A stretch of 64,000 nucleotides of DNA, taken from positions 10,556 to 74,555 of the forward strand of contig FR882075.1 in NCBI GenBank assembly GCA_000434915.1, written 5' to 3'. Origin of the DNA: Ruminococcus sp. CAG:563. Its GTDB lineage: Bacteria > Bacillota > Clostridia > Oscillospirales > Acutalibacteraceae. The translations under genes were made by a program, and so were the position numbers. Shown here in pieces: positions 48,206 to 57,573 of this stretch (its first letter is position 1; every line of letters begins with the position of its first letter). The notes under the pieces are model-generated. The model made no database searches, was not told the origin of the DNA, and saw nothing but the letters and a program-made list of their open reading frames with translations.

Positions 48206-48706
48206 CTATAAGCTGTCAACCGTAATTGCCCATTCTTTCGTAAGTTCTTCAACGCTTTTTGCAGCATTGGCAGGGCTTGTTGACGGCAGTCGCACTGCTT
48301 CGATTCCCGTTGCGGGCAAAATGTACTTTTTATAGAGCTTATCGGCGGTTGTACCGTTAGTAAAAATGTGCCTGACCTTGCTGTTTTCTATGATAAATCC
48401 GATATCGTTCGGCACAGCGTTTTTTATCGAGCTGTCCGCCGAGCCGTATATATCGCACGAAGCGATAACATCCCAAAGTGCAATACGATTATTCAAAAGC
48501 ATGGCTCTCTTTTCTTCTGTAGTTACAGGCGTTTCAATGCCGAGAAGCGTTGAGATTACCGTCCAAAATCTGTTCCTCGGGTGACCGTAAAAGAACATCT
48601 GCTCCCTGCTCTTGACCGACGGGAAGCTGCCTAAAATCAATATTTTGCTTTCGCTGTTCCATACAGGGTCAAACGGATGCTCAACATGTACCGACACCTT
48701 GTCCAT
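48206..48706 (-). CDS. DNA-deoxyinosine glycosylase-like (uracil-DNA glycosylase superfamily)
   Basis: 166 aa from the second of two adjacent ATGs, seven bases after GAGGTGG. Active-site segment L-I-L-G-S-F-P-S, H-P-R-N-R-F-W and R-L-P-S-T-S-P-A-N-A are the family hallmarks of the hypoxanthine-DNA glycosylase subgroup. It should excise deaminated adenine from DNA by base-excision repair. It is alone on its transcript. Confidence 0.85.
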   Translation of the reverse strand: MDKVSVHVEHPFDPVWNSESKILILGSFPSVKSREQMFFYGHPRNRFWTVISTLLGIETPVTTEEKRAMLLNNRIALWDVIASCDIYGSADSSIKNAVPNDIGFIIENSKVRHIFTNGTTADKLYKKYILPATGIEAVRLPSTSPANAAKSVEELTKEWAITVDSL

Positions 48707-49059
48707 CATACCACCTCGGAATAATTATAATCCTTTAGTCTTCACATGTCAAAAAATCTTTTTTGTTTATTCCATAAATCAACTTCATCAGATCTTTTAC
48801 GCTCCCCTAAAAGGCAATGTAATTAACTTAAGGCTTTTTGCAAAAATTGGTCGATGTGGGCATCGACCTCTACGATAAAACGAGAATAAAGAACATAATT
48901 CATAACATGATGATCATATCCTGACGCCAAAGCCGGCTGTTGTTATCATAGTGCGAAACACATATTTTCTTTAGTTAATGACATTGCCTAAAAGAATGAG
49001 CGAGACACCCTACGAATTATGCATTTCATGAATCTCGTTGCATCAAAACATATTAAAAT
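48707..49059. other. Gene-free stretch with dispersed repeats
   Basis: About 350 bp without a credible gene. It holds a perfect hairpin GGTCGATG-TGGG-CATCGACC at 48849-48868 and a CCCTACGAATTATGC string at 49009-49025 shared with 27462-27520. Some AT-rich sequence; no promoter recognised. Confidence 0.6.
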
Positions 49060-49099
49060 AAAAAACACCCCGAAAGGCATTTAAGCTTTTCGGAGTGTT
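49060..49099 (-). terminator. Terminator of the ispH/S1 operon
   Basis: Minus strand AACACTCCGAAAAGC...GCCTTTCGGGGTGTT, 15-bp near-perfect stem, then TTTTT. Confidence 0.85.
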
Positions 49100-49112
49100 G
49101 ATTATGATTGAA

Positions 49113-51134
49113 TTATTCCTCAACAGGAGCTTCTGCCGCTTCCTCTGCCGGAGCTTCCTCTGCTGCATCCTCAGCAGCCTCGTCGGCCTTAGGAAGAAGT
49201 GCACGGATTGAAAGGCTTACACGGCTCTTATCAAAGTCGATAGCGGTGATCTTGCACTTAACCTTCTCGCCGATCTTAAGAACATCGGCCGGCTTGCCGA
49301 TTCTCTGGTCTGCAATCTGAGAAATGTGGATAAGTCCGTCGATACCCGGGATAACGGTTGCGAATGCACCGAATGATGTGAGACCGACGATCTCTGAATC
49401 GATAACTGTATCAACGGGATAGTCACGACGAAGGATCTCCCAAGGATTATCCTCAGCCTTCTTGTAGCCGAGAGAAATCTTCTTGTTCTCCTTATCAAGG
49501 CTCTTGATATAAACCTCAATCTCCTGACCGACGGAAAGAACCTCTGAAGGATGCTTGATTCTCTTCCAAGACATCTCGGAAATATGTACCATTCCGTCTA
49601 CGCCGCCGATATCAACGAATGCGCCGTAGTTTGTGAGTGACTTAACCACACCGTGGTAAACCTGTCCCTCTTCTGCCTGTGCCCAGAAAGCTTCTTCAGC
49701 GGCCTTGCGAGCCTCTCTGATAACAGCCTTGATTGAGCCAATAGCCTTCTTGCGGCCGCGCTCCGACTTAACCTCGATAATCTTGAGGTCAACCTTTGTC
49801 TTGAGAAGATCGTCAAGAGAATCTCCTCTTGAAGCTGTGGCAAGAGATGCCGGAACGAATACTCTTACGCCGTTTACGATTACGATAACGCCGCCCTTGA
49901 CAACGTCTGTAACTGTACCTGTAACGACCTCGTCGTTCTCCTTGGCAGCTTCGATCTTTTCCCAAGCGCCCTGAGCGTCGTATCTCTTCTTGGAAAGCAT
50001 AACTGTGCCTTCCTGGTCGTTTGTCTTCATGATAATGAGCTTGATCTCGTCGCCGATTTTGAGTTCCTTCATCGGATCTGCTGTCGGGTCTGCACTGTAC
50101 TCGTCGACAGGAACATAACCTGTCTGCTTTCTGCCGATATCGACCTGGATCTCACTCGGTGAAATACCTGTGACTACACCGACAACCTTCTGCTCGGTGC
50201 TCATATTGTTAAGAGACTCTTCGAGCGCCTCCATAAAATCAAGATCTTCAGCGGAAGTTTTTGCCACCTCCTCTGCATTTTCAATCGGGTTTGCGTTTAC
50301 ATTTTCTGACATTGTTGAAAGTACCTCCTTTATGATTGCCGCCGGAGTCGATGCTCCTGCGGTGACACCCACCTTTCGACATCCTTGGAAGCTGATACTG
50401 TTCAGCTCATCCGCCGTTTCGATAAGATAGGTCGGACAGCAGTTTTCACACACAGCCTTCAACTTCACTGTGTTGGAACTTTGCCGCCCTCCTACTATGA
50501 TCATTGCGTCACATTCCTCGGCCAAACTGATGGCTTCGTCCTGCCGCTCATTAGTAGCATTACATATTGTATCAAAAATTAAAGCTTTTGTATAGTCTTT
50601 TTTTAATTTTTTTAAACATTTTTCCCATTCTACCGTATTAAAAGTGGTTTGGGCGACCACTATTATTCTTTTTTCGCAGTTTATCTCCGCTTTTTCAAGC
50701 TCCTCGAGATTTTTGAACACAATAACCTCGCCCTTGCAGTAGCTTTTTATGCCCTGAACCTCGGGGTGGTTTGCGTCTCCTGCGATGAGAACGATTGAAT
50801 TCTCGTCCGAATTATCCGTCACAATCTTATGTATTTTCTTAACGAAAGGACATGCGGCGTCCCAGTATTCGTATCCCCTCGCCTTTAATTCGTCAATCAC
50901 CTGCTTCTCAACGCCGTGGGTTCTGAGAACAAGCTTTGTTTTTTCGGGAATTTCGTCAATCGAATTTGCTATTATAACGCCCTTGCTTCTGAGGTCGTCG
51001 ATAACCTGCGGATTATGTATTATCGGTCCGAGGGTGCATACCTTTTCTCCGCTTCTCACCATTTGATAAAGGCGGTCAACGGCACGGTTTACACCGAAAC
51101 AGAAGCCGGCGGTTTTCGCTAACTTAATCTGCAT
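49113..51134 (-). CDS. ispH: IspH (HMBPP reductase) fused to four S1 domains
   Basis: 673 aa. N-terminal IspH: iron-sulfur Cys in A-G-F-C-F-G-V, A-A-C-P-F-V-K and T-I-C-N-A-T, plus G-G-R-Q-S-S-N-T. It makes IPP and DMAPP in the MEP pathway. From about residue 310 four S1 RNA-binding domains follow (I-Q-V-D-I-G-R-K; G-V-I-V-I-V-N-G; Y-G-A-F-V-D-I-G-G; F-G-A-F-A-T-V), then an Ala/Glu-rich tail. This fusion is known in Clostridia and is not an assembly error. plsC overlaps it by 11 nt. Confidence 0.95.
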   Translation of the reverse strand: MQIKLAKTAGFCFGVNRAVDRLYQMVRSGEKVCTLGPIIHNPQVIDDLRSKGVIIANSIDEIPEKTKLVLRTHGVEKQVIDELKARGYEYWDAACPFVKKIHKIVTDNSDENSIVLIAGDANHPEVQGIKSYCKGEVIVFKNLEELEKAEINCEKRIIVVAQTTFNTVEWEKCLKKLKKDYTKALIFDTICNATNERQDEAISLAEECDAMIIVGGRQSSNTVKLKAVCENCCPTYLIETADELNSISFQGCRKVGVTAGASTPAAIIKEVLSTMSENVNANPIENAEEVAKTSAEDLDFMEALEESLNNMSTEQKVVGVVTGISPSEIQVDIGRKQTGYVPVDEYSADPTADPMKELKIGDEIKLIIMKTNDQEGTVMLSKKRYDAQGAWEKIEAAKENDEVVTGTVTDVVKGGVIVIVNGVRVFVPASLATASRGDSLDDLLKTKVDLKIIEVKSERGRKKAIGSIKAVIREARKAAEEAFWAQAEEGQVYHGVVKSLTNYGAFVDIGGVDGMVHISEMSWKRIKHPSEVLSVGQEIEVYIKSLDKENKKISLGYKKAEDNPWEILRRDYPVDTVIDSEIVGLTSFGAFATVIPGIDGLIHISQIADQRIGKPADVLKIGEKVKCKITAIDFDKSRVSLSIRALLPKADEAAEDAAEEAPAEEAAEAPVEE

Positions 51135-51768
51135 GGCCTAACCTCCAAAGCTCTTTTATTCTGTCCATTATGAGAGCCGAACCGTAACGGAGATCCTTCA
51201 TCTTGTCAACATCGTCGTGGAATTCAAGCTCCTCATATTTTATCGGCTTGCCGTAGCGGACTGTCAGTCTTGTTCCCTTTTTGGCCTCGTCGCTTGTATA
51301 GATTGAAACCGGGACAACATCGCATTTGCATTTTTTCGCAACATAGCAGACTCCGCCCTTGGCTTCGTGCGGCTTAAAATCGTGAGAGCGTGTGCCCTCG
51401 GGGAAAATGCCGAGTGCACCGCCGTCCTCAACTACCTTGACGGCATGATTCATCGCCGAAAAATCGAACTTGCTTCTGTCAACGGGAAAAGCATTGAGGT
51501 TGGCAAGAAACCAGCCGACTATTTTCTTCTCAAAAAGCTCCTCCTTTGCGATGAAATGGAACTTCACCTTACAGCCGACTCCGATAATAATCGGATCCAT
51601 AGCCGTAATGTGGTTTGACGCAAGGATAATGCCCCTGTCGGTCGGAACATTTTCAACGCCGACGTAGGTTATTTTGTATCTTGAGTTTACAACTATCTTT
51701 GCAAGAGGTCTTATGATCTTGTAAAGGAAGTGGCTCTTGTCCGATTCATAATTGTATTTGTATGCCAT
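51124..51768 (-). CDS. plsC: 1-acyl-sn-glycerol-3-phosphate acyltransferase
   Basis: 214 aa. Motif N-H-I-T-A-M-D-P (residues about 52-59) is the PlsC NHxxxxD acyltransferase signature; F-P-E-G-T-R-S is motif III. It makes phosphatidic acid at the membrane. Its stop overlaps ispH. Upstream in the operon is an AT-rich membrane gene instead of cmk, which usually precedes it. Confidence 0.95.
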   Translation of the reverse strand: MAYKYNYESDKSHFLYKIIRPLAKIVVNSRYKITYVGVENVPTDRGIILASNHITAMDPIIIGVGCKVKFHFIAKEELFEKKIVGWFLANLNAFPVDRSKFDFSAMNHAVKVVEDGGALGIFPEGTRSHDFKPHEAKGGVCYVAKKCKCDVVPVSIYTSDEAKKGTRLTVRYGKPIKYEELEFHDDVDKMKDLRYGSALIMDRIKELWRLGHAD

Positions 51769-51821
51769 AACGACCCTTCCTTTTAATAATGTGTGCGAAA
51801 TTTACCGAGCATAAATGCTCA

Positions 51822-52349
51822 TTATAATTTTTTTCCCTTTTTCTTTAATTTTTCCCTCTTTTTGCCATTTGGTAATTCCATATGAAAATGGGATCTTTTC
51901 CATGTTGTGGGAAGAAACCAGCAAAAGCCCTTTTCTTTTTCGCTGTGTGCTATGTACCATATATCATATACCGCAGTAATAAAGAAAAGACTAATCATTA
52001 GCAGACCGAAAAGATCTGTTTGTCTTTGGTCCGAAGTATCTATAAAGCAAGAAAAAATAACAAGTGAAAAATATGTTACAACAGGAACTAAATATGTTAT
52101 ATAGAACCTGACGATATATTTGTAGTATCTTGAAATTCGCATATATTCGTTGTTAAAAACGAACCCGAAAAATGCTCTGTATAAAAAGTTATGCGTCTTT
52201 TTATATTTTTTCTTAAATGATTTAGGTTTATCAGCAAAAAAGTAAAAGCACAGAATCTCTTTGCATTCAACGGTTAATAAAATAAAAACAACAAAAAAAT
52301 AGGATAAAAATATCCAACGGTTATTAACCAATTCTAAAAATATGTCCAT
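51822..52349 (-). CDS. AT-rich membrane protein of unknown function, 175 aa
   Basis: Start taken at the ATG at 52349; the GTG twelve bases upstream is an alternative, and no strong ribosome-binding site is seen. Four hydrophobic helices can be drawn (about 10-30, 79-103, 110-130 region) with Lys-rich loops and tail. Base composition is visibly more AT-rich than neighbours. It sits between cmk and plsC, which are usually adjacent in Clostridia, and repeat sequence (52465-52513) lies on its upstream side. It may be a recent insertion. Confidence 0.6.
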   Translation of the reverse strand: MDIFLELVNNRWIFLSYFFVVFILLTVECKEILCFYFFADKPKSFKKKYKKTHNFLYRAFFGFVFNNEYMRISRYYKYIVRFYITYLVPVVTYFSLVIFSCFIDTSDQRQTDLFGLLMISLFFITAVYDIWYIAHSEKEKGFCWFLPTTWKRSHFHMELPNGKKREKLKKKGKKL

Positions 52350-52464
52350 TAAAATCACCATTATCTGAGCCGATTGTGCCCGATCGATTATAGCGGATGA
52401 GCGAATACAGTTTATTCTTATCGCCCTTGTAGGAGCAACGGGAGAATATTTCTAACCGCTCTTG

Positions 52465-52513
52465 CTGCCCTTTAGGGGAGGCGGACGACGCAGGATGCGA
52501 TGTCCGCAACGCA
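52465..52513. repeat. Palindromic intergenic repeat (CCCTTTAGGG / GCGGAC...GTCCGC)
   Basis: CCCTTTAGGGG at 52468-52478 is followed by GCGGAC (52481-52486) and GTCCGC (52502-52507) around a 15-nt GACGCAGGATGCGAT loop. It belongs to the same loose family as the elements at 17782 and 25520. Confidence 0.55.
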
Positions 52514-52531
52514 CCAAGGAAATTTATTTTA

Positions 52532-53200
52532 TCACTTCAAATGCTCTTTGATAATTCTGAGAAGATCTTCTGCGCCGTCTTCAAGGTTATAGCCGCCGTT
52601 ATCGACATAAATCGCATCATCCGCCTGCTTGAGCGGAGCAACCTCTCTGTGGCTGTCCTGATAGTCACGCTTTTTGATATCTTCCAAAATATCGTTATAA
52701 TCCGCTTCTTCGCCTTTTTCAAGCATTTCCTTATAACGTCTGTTCGCTCTCTCCTCAACTGAGGTCGTAAGGAAAATTTTAACATCTGCGTTCGGCAAAA
52801 CAACCGTTCCGATATCTCTGCCGTCCATTATACAGTTGTTCTCGGCGGCAATGCTTCTCTGCAAATCAAAGAGAAATTCTCTTACCTTCGGGATAGCCGA
52901 GACATTTGACGCACCCATTGACGCCTCCGACGTTCTGATATCCTCGGAAACGTCCTCTCCGTTAAGAAAAACATGCTGGGCACCGTCAACAAATTTAAGC
53001 TCCACCTTAATGTCGGGCAGAGTAGCGATAACCTTTTCTGCGTCCTTGGTGTCAATGCCCTTTCTTATCGAATAAAGTCCGACCGTTCTGTAAAGTGCAC
53101 CGGTATCAACATAGATGTAGCCGAGCTTCTTTGCAACAAGCTTTGCCGTGCTGCTCTTTCCTGCACCGGCAGGACCGTCAATAGCAATATTTATAGCCAT
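52532..53200 (-). CDS. cmk: Cytidylate kinase
   Basis: 222 aa, usual length. P-loop G-P-A-G-A-G-K-S-S and the substrate segment D-G-R-D-I-G-T are textbook Cmk; D-T-G-A-L-Y-R-T follows the P-loop. It phosphorylates CMP/dCMP. Gene order yhiN-like, cmk, (membrane gene), plsC, ispH/S1 is a common clostridial set. Confidence 0.97.
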   Translation of the reverse strand: MAINIAIDGPAGAGKSSTAKLVAKKLGYIYVDTGALYRTVGLYSIRKGIDTKDAEKVIATLPDIKVELKFVDGAQHVFLNGEDVSEDIRTSEASMGASNVSAIPKVREFLFDLQRSIAAENNCIMDGRDIGTVVLPNADVKIFLTTSVEERANRRYKEMLEKGEEADYNDILEDIKKRDYQDSHREVAPLKQADDAIYVDNGGYNLEDGAEDLLRIIKEHLK

Positions 53201-53214
53201 AAAATATACCTCCG

Positions 53215-54450
53215 TTATACGTTTTCGCCGGCTAAACGTCCGGTCGAAAAAGCAATTTGTAAATTAAATCCGCCCGTGTATGCGTCAACGTCAATCACTT
53301 CGCCTGCAAAGTAAAGCCCGGGGAGAAGCTTTGACTGCATGGTTTTCGGGTCGATCTCGGAAATCTTTACGCCGCCCGAGGTCACTATCGCCTCGTCTAT
53401 CGGTCGAAAGCTCTTGACCGTAACCTTAAAATTCTTGAGAAGCGCAACCAGCTTATGCCTTTGCTCCTTGGTTATCTGATTGACCTTTTCGTTTGCCTTG
53501 ATCCCGCTGAGCTTGACGACAACGGGAATCAGCTTCCTCGGCAGAAGTGCACCGAGCGAATTGATGAAATCCTTATTAGTATTACCCGAAAAATCTCTGA
53601 GAATTCGTGCATCGAGCTGTTCCTCGGTGAGCGCAGGCTTGAGGTCGATTGAAACAATATACCTGCCCGGCTCCATATCACGGATCCTCGAGCTTGCCGA
53701 AAGAACCATCGGTCCCGAAATTCCGAAATGGGTAAAAAGCATCTCACCGAAATCATCGTATATAATTTTATTTTTCTTCTTTGTGTCAATGACCTTCATT
53801 GTGACGTTTCTCAATGAAAGTCCCATAAGGTCAGTGCAGAAGCCCTCGTGTGCATTGAGCGGCACAAGCGACGGCTTAGGCTCGATTATCGTATGACCCG
53901 CCTGTCTTGCAAGCTCGTAGCCGTCACCCGTTGAGCCGGTCAGCGGATAGGATTTTCCTCCCGTTGCGATAATTACTTTATCTGCGGCTATCTCCTCACC
54001 GTCAAAGGTACGAACACCTTTAAGCACTCCGTCCTTTATAATAAGCTCCCCGGCTCTGCCGTGAATTATCTCCGCTCCGTCGTCAGTTCCGTAATGAACG
54101 AGTGCATCGACAATATCCATCGCCTTATCCGAGCACGGAAAAACTCTGTTTCCCCTCTCGCATTTGAGCGGAACACCCATGTCCTCAATAAGCTCTATTG
54201 TGTCCTGCGGCATAAAATTTGAAAATGCACTGTAAAGGAATCTGCCGTTTGTCGGAACATTGGCAATAAGCTCGGAAAGCTCCCTGCAGTTGTTTGTTAC
54301 GTTGCATCGGCCCTTACCCGTTATAGCGACCTTTCTCGCCGGCTTATCGTTTCGTTCAAGGATAGTGACATCCTTGCCCCTGCCCGATATTGTACCTGCC
54401 GCCATAAGTCCGGCCGCACCTGCGCCGATAATTAAAATCTTTTCTGACAT
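53215..54450 (-). CDS. FAD-dependent oxidoreductase, YhiN/HI0933 family
   Basis: 411 aa from the ATG at 54450 after AGGAGG; the longer frame upstream is not needed. FAD Rossmann loop I-I-G-A-G-A-A-G-L near residues 6-14, K-V-A-I-T-G-K-G-R-C-N-V-T-N and C-terminal T-S-G-G-V, T-G-G-F-N-L-Q are family signatures. The cellular function is unsettled. It starts the cmk operon (14 nt gap). Confidence 0.93.
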   Translation of the reverse strand: MSEKILIIGAGAAGLMAAGTISGRGKDVTILERNDKPARKVAITGKGRCNVTNNCRELSELIANVPTNGRFLYSAFSNFMPQDTIELIEDMGVPLKCERGNRVFPCSDKAMDIVDALVHYGTDDGAEIIHGRAGELIIKDGVLKGVRTFDGEEIAADKVIIATGGKSYPLTGSTGDGYELARQAGHTIIEPKPSLVPLNAHEGFCTDLMGLSLRNVTMKVIDTKKKNKIIYDDFGEMLFTHFGISGPMVLSASSRIRDMEPGRYIVSIDLKPALTEEQLDARILRDFSGNTNKDFINSLGALLPRKLIPVVVKLSGIKANEKVNQITKEQRHKLVALLKNFKVTVKSFRPIDEAIVTSGGVKISEIDPKTMQSKLLPGLYFAGEVIDVDAYTGGFNLQIAFSTGRLAGENV

Positions 54451-54529
54451 TATGCCTCCTAAAAGTCTCGTTAATAAATCCAATCACAGTTATTTTATAA
54501 TAAATTTATGAAAATTGCAAGATAATTGA

Positions 54530-54559
54530 TTGACTTTAATATGAACAATACGTTATACT
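54530..54559 (+). promoter_or_regulatory. Promoter of the GH95 gene
   Basis: TTGACT at 54530-54535, an 18-bp spacer, TATACT at 54554-54559. Confidence 0.6.
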
Positions 54560-54592
54560 TGACATTATAAAAATATTCGGGAGGTTATTTCC

Positions 54593-56896
54593 TTGAAAAA
54601 AGGTTCTCAATATTTATGGTACAGCCACCCTGCAACTGCATGGGTCGAGGCTTTACCTATCGGAAACGGCAGCCTCGGCGCAATGGTGTTCGGCGGAGTT
54701 GAGACGGAAACGCTCGGTCTCAATCTCGATACACTTTGGTCGGGCTCATGCCACGGCTATAGGGTAGAGAACAAGGTTGAGCACTTCAAGAAGGGACGTG
54801 AGCTCATCCTTGAGGATAAGAAAATCGAGGCAAGGGATTATATCGAAGAAAATTTCCACGGCGATCCGTCGGAATGGTATCTCCAGCTCGGCAAGCTCTT
54901 GATAACTTCAATGAAGAACATGTGTCCGAGGGATTACATCCGTGATCTTGACCTTGAAACGGGAATTGCAACGGTCAGCTACAATTCAAGCGAGACAAAT
55001 TATGCCCGTGAGAGCTTCATCAGCTTCCCCGACAAGGTGCTTGTCTACAGAATGACGGCAGAGGGCAAGAATAAGCTCGACTTCAAGGCTATGGTTGACT
55101 GTGAGCTTCGTCACGAGGTCACGACGGACGGCAATGCATATTTTCTTGACGGTATCGCTCCGACACATATTGAAGAAACCAGCGGCGACCCCATCTGCAC
55201 ATACGAGGACGGCGAAAGACAGGGCATCAGCTTCCGCTGTGCATTTAAGATAGACACCGACGGTAAACTCAAGGCGAACAAGAATCATCTTCACGTTACC
55301 GATGCGACATATGCAACGATTTATCTGACTGCAGAGGACAATTTTGAGAGCTGGAACAAGCCGGTTACTCAGTCGCAGAAGGACTATAAGAGCATCTGCG
55401 TTTCACGCCTTGACAGCGCAATAAGCAAGGGCTTTGAAAAGGTCAAGGCTGACCATATAAATGATTTCAGCCCGTATTTCAACCGTGTTTCGATTGACCT
55501 CGGCGAAAGCAAAAAGGACAATGTTCCGACAGATCGCAGAATTCATGATTTTCTCCACAGCAGAAAGAACGATAACAATCTTTACTGCCTGCTTTTCAAC
55601 TACGGACGTTATCTCACCATTTCCGCTTCCCGTGAAGGCTCGCAGGCTATGACCCTGCAGGGAATATGGACATTCACAACGTGCTCTCCCTGGCGTTCAA
55701 ACTATACTGTTAATATCAACACGGAGATGAACTACTGGCCGACGATGATGTGCTCGCTGCCCGAGATGAACATGCCTCTCATTAAGTTTATCTGTGAAAT
55801 TGCGGAATCGGGCAAGGAGACAGCAAAACAGTTCTACGGCGTTGACGGCACATGCTGCCACCACAACGTTGACCTTTGGAGAATCACAACTCCCTCGGGA
55901 GGAAATCCCGTTTGGTCGTTCTGGCCGATGGCAGGCGCATGGTTCTGCCGCCATCTTTATGAATATTACGAGTACACTCTCGATAAAGATTATCTTAAGG
56001 AAACGGCAATTCCCATCATGGAGGAAAATGCACGCTTCTGCCTTGATATGCTCATCGACGACGGCAACGGATATCTTATTCTCTGCCCCTCGACCTCACC
56101 CGAGAACGAATACATGGTGAAGGGCAAGGAAACCTCCGTCAGCAAGACAACATACATGACAATGGAAATTGTCACGGATCTTTTCACAAACCTTCGCTCG
56201 GCATATGATGCCCTCGGCATCGAGAACGACATCGGCCGCAGAATCGGCGAGGCTCTCCCCCGTCTGCTTCCCCTCAAGCAGGGCAAGGACGGCGGACTTA
56301 TGGAATGGTACTATGACGAAAAGGGCTTTGACAAGCATCACCGCCACGTTTCCCATCTTTACGCTCTTCACCCGGCAAATCTCATTGATGTTGAGCGCAC
56401 TCCCGATTTGGCTTCCTACGCTAAAAAGACGCTCGAAAACAGAGGCGACGGCGGCACGGGATGGAGCTTGGGCTGGAAAATCAACTTCTGGGCAAGACTG
56501 CGAGACAAGAACAAGGTCATCAAGCTCATCAACAATCAGCTTCGCTATATCCCGGTCAAGTACAAGAGAGGTCGAGGCGGCACATTCCCGAATATGTTCG
56601 ACGCTCATCCGCCGTTCCAGATCGACGGCAACTTCGGTGCTACGGCAGGTATCGCACAGGCACTTATGCAGAGTTTCGGCAACCGTATCATCATTCTCCC
56701 GGCTCTCCCGGACGAATGGGCAAACGGTCACATCCACGGCCTTACGGCAAAGGGCGGCGTCAAGGTCGATATCGACTGGGCATACGGCAGACTTACAAGG
56801 CTCACGCTTGACGGCAAGGGCGAATTTGAAATTGTCTACAACGGCCAATCGAAGCTCGTCACCCTCGACGGCAAAAAGGATGTTGATTTTCTATGA
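54593..56896 (+). CDS. Glycoside hydrolase family 95 alpha-L-fucosidase
   Basis: 767 aa with a TTG start at 54593, GGAGG eight bases upstream. The N-terminus L-W-Y-S-H-P-A-T-A-W-x-E-A-L-P-I-G-N-G-S-L-G-A-M-V is characteristic of GH95. The (alpha/alpha)6 barrel core has W-G-K-I-N-F-W-A-R-L and D-G-N-F-G-A-T-A-G. No signal peptide, so it works on imported oligosaccharides, removing alpha-1,2-linked fucose (or L-galactose). Its stop overlaps the phosphatase gene as ATGA. Confidence 0.93.
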   Translation: MKKGSQYLWYSHPATAWVEALPIGNGSLGAMVFGGVETETLGLNLDTLWSGSCHGYRVENKVEHFKKGRELILEDKKIEARDYIEENFHGDPSEWYLQLGKLLITSMKNMCPRDYIRDLDLETGIATVSYNSSETNYARESFISFPDKVLVYRMTAEGKNKLDFKAMVDCELRHEVTTDGNAYFLDGIAPTHIEETSGDPICTYEDGERQGISFRCAFKIDTDGKLKANKNHLHVTDATYATIYLTAEDNFESWNKPVTQSQKDYKSICVSRLDSAISKGFEKVKADHINDFSPYFNRVSIDLGESKKDNVPTDRRIHDFLHSRKNDNNLYCLLFNYGRYLTISASREGSQAMTLQGIWTFTTCSPWRSNYTVNINTEMNYWPTMMCSLPEMNMPLIKFICEIAESGKETAKQFYGVDGTCCHHNVDLWRITTPSGGNPVWSFWPMAGAWFCRHLYEYYEYTLDKDYLKETAIPIMEENARFCLDMLIDDGNGYLILCPSTSPENEYMVKGKETSVSKTTYMTMEIVTDLFTNLRSAYDALGIENDIGRRIGEALPRLLPLKQGKDGGLMEWYYDEKGFDKHHRHVSHLYALHPANLIDVERTPDLASYAKKTLENRGDGGTGWSLGWKINFWARLRDKNKVIKLINNQLRYIPVKYKRGRGGTFPNMFDAHPPFQIDGNFGATAGIAQALMQSFGNRIIILPALPDEWANGHIHGLTAKGGVKVDIDWAYGRLTRLTLDGKGEFEIVYNGQSKLVTLDGKKDVDFL

Positions 56897-57462
56897 TTGC
56901 CGACCTTTATGACTTTGACAAAACGGTTTTCAACGGCGAATCGGGCAGTGAATTTTGGCTTTTCTGCCTGAAACGTCACCCGTCAATTATCAGATTTCTT
57001 CCAAAGCAAGCTGTCGGACTTTTTGGGCACTATGTCTTTCACAAAATAAGCAAAAAGCATTCCAAGGAACTGTTTTATTCTTATCTCAAGGCGATCGACG
57101 CCGAAAAGGAAGCCGAGCTTTTCTGGCAGGAAAAGGCGGTCAAAATGAACGAGTGGTTCAGGCCCCGTGAGCACGATGTCAAAACGGTTGTTTGCTCCGC
57201 CTCCCCTGTTTTTCAAATCAAACCCATTTGCGACAAACTCGGGGTCGATCTTCTTGTCGCAACGAGAATGAACCCCTCCACGGGTCTTATCAAAGGCAAA
57301 AACTGCAAGAACACGGAAAAGGTTCGCCGCTTGGAAGAGGAAGCTGCGGATTACGAATTTCGAGACGTTTACACGGATAATCTCATTTCCGACGGACCGA
57401 TTTTGGAGCTTGCGACGAGAAACAAATTTCATATTCAGAACGGAAAGCGTTCCCGAATTTAG
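56893..57462 (+). CDS. HAD-IB family phosphatase
   Basis: 189 aa. Motif I D-F-D-K-T-V (residues 7-12), motif II V-C-S-A-S-P, the Lys-containing motif III region and motif IV in Y-T-D-N-L-I-S-D. This is the SerB-like IB group. The coupling ATGA with GH95 suggests dephosphorylation of a sugar- or glycerol-phosphate-type metabolite, but the substrate is unknown. Confidence 0.85.
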   Translation: MIADLYDFDKTVFNGESGSEFWLFCLKRHPSIIRFLPKQAVGLFGHYVFHKISKKHSKELFYSYLKAIDAEKEAELFWQEKAVKMNEWFRPREHDVKTVVCSASPVFQIKPICDKLGVDLLVATRMNPSTGLIKGKNCKNTEKVRRLEEEAADYEFRDVYTDNLISDGPILELATRNKFHIQNGKRSRI

Positions 57463-57573
57463 ACATTTTATGATAAAATTATAATAAAATTATCACAGTT
57501 TCGTTTTTCCCTTGAAAAAACTTCTTTTAAATGATAGAATAAAATTGAAATATAATTTGAATGAGGTGTGTCA

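Noticed and set aside
51124..51134. 11-bp overlap of plsC and ispH as a sequencing error
   Set aside because: Both frames are intact and give family-typical ends; short overlaps are normal in this operon.
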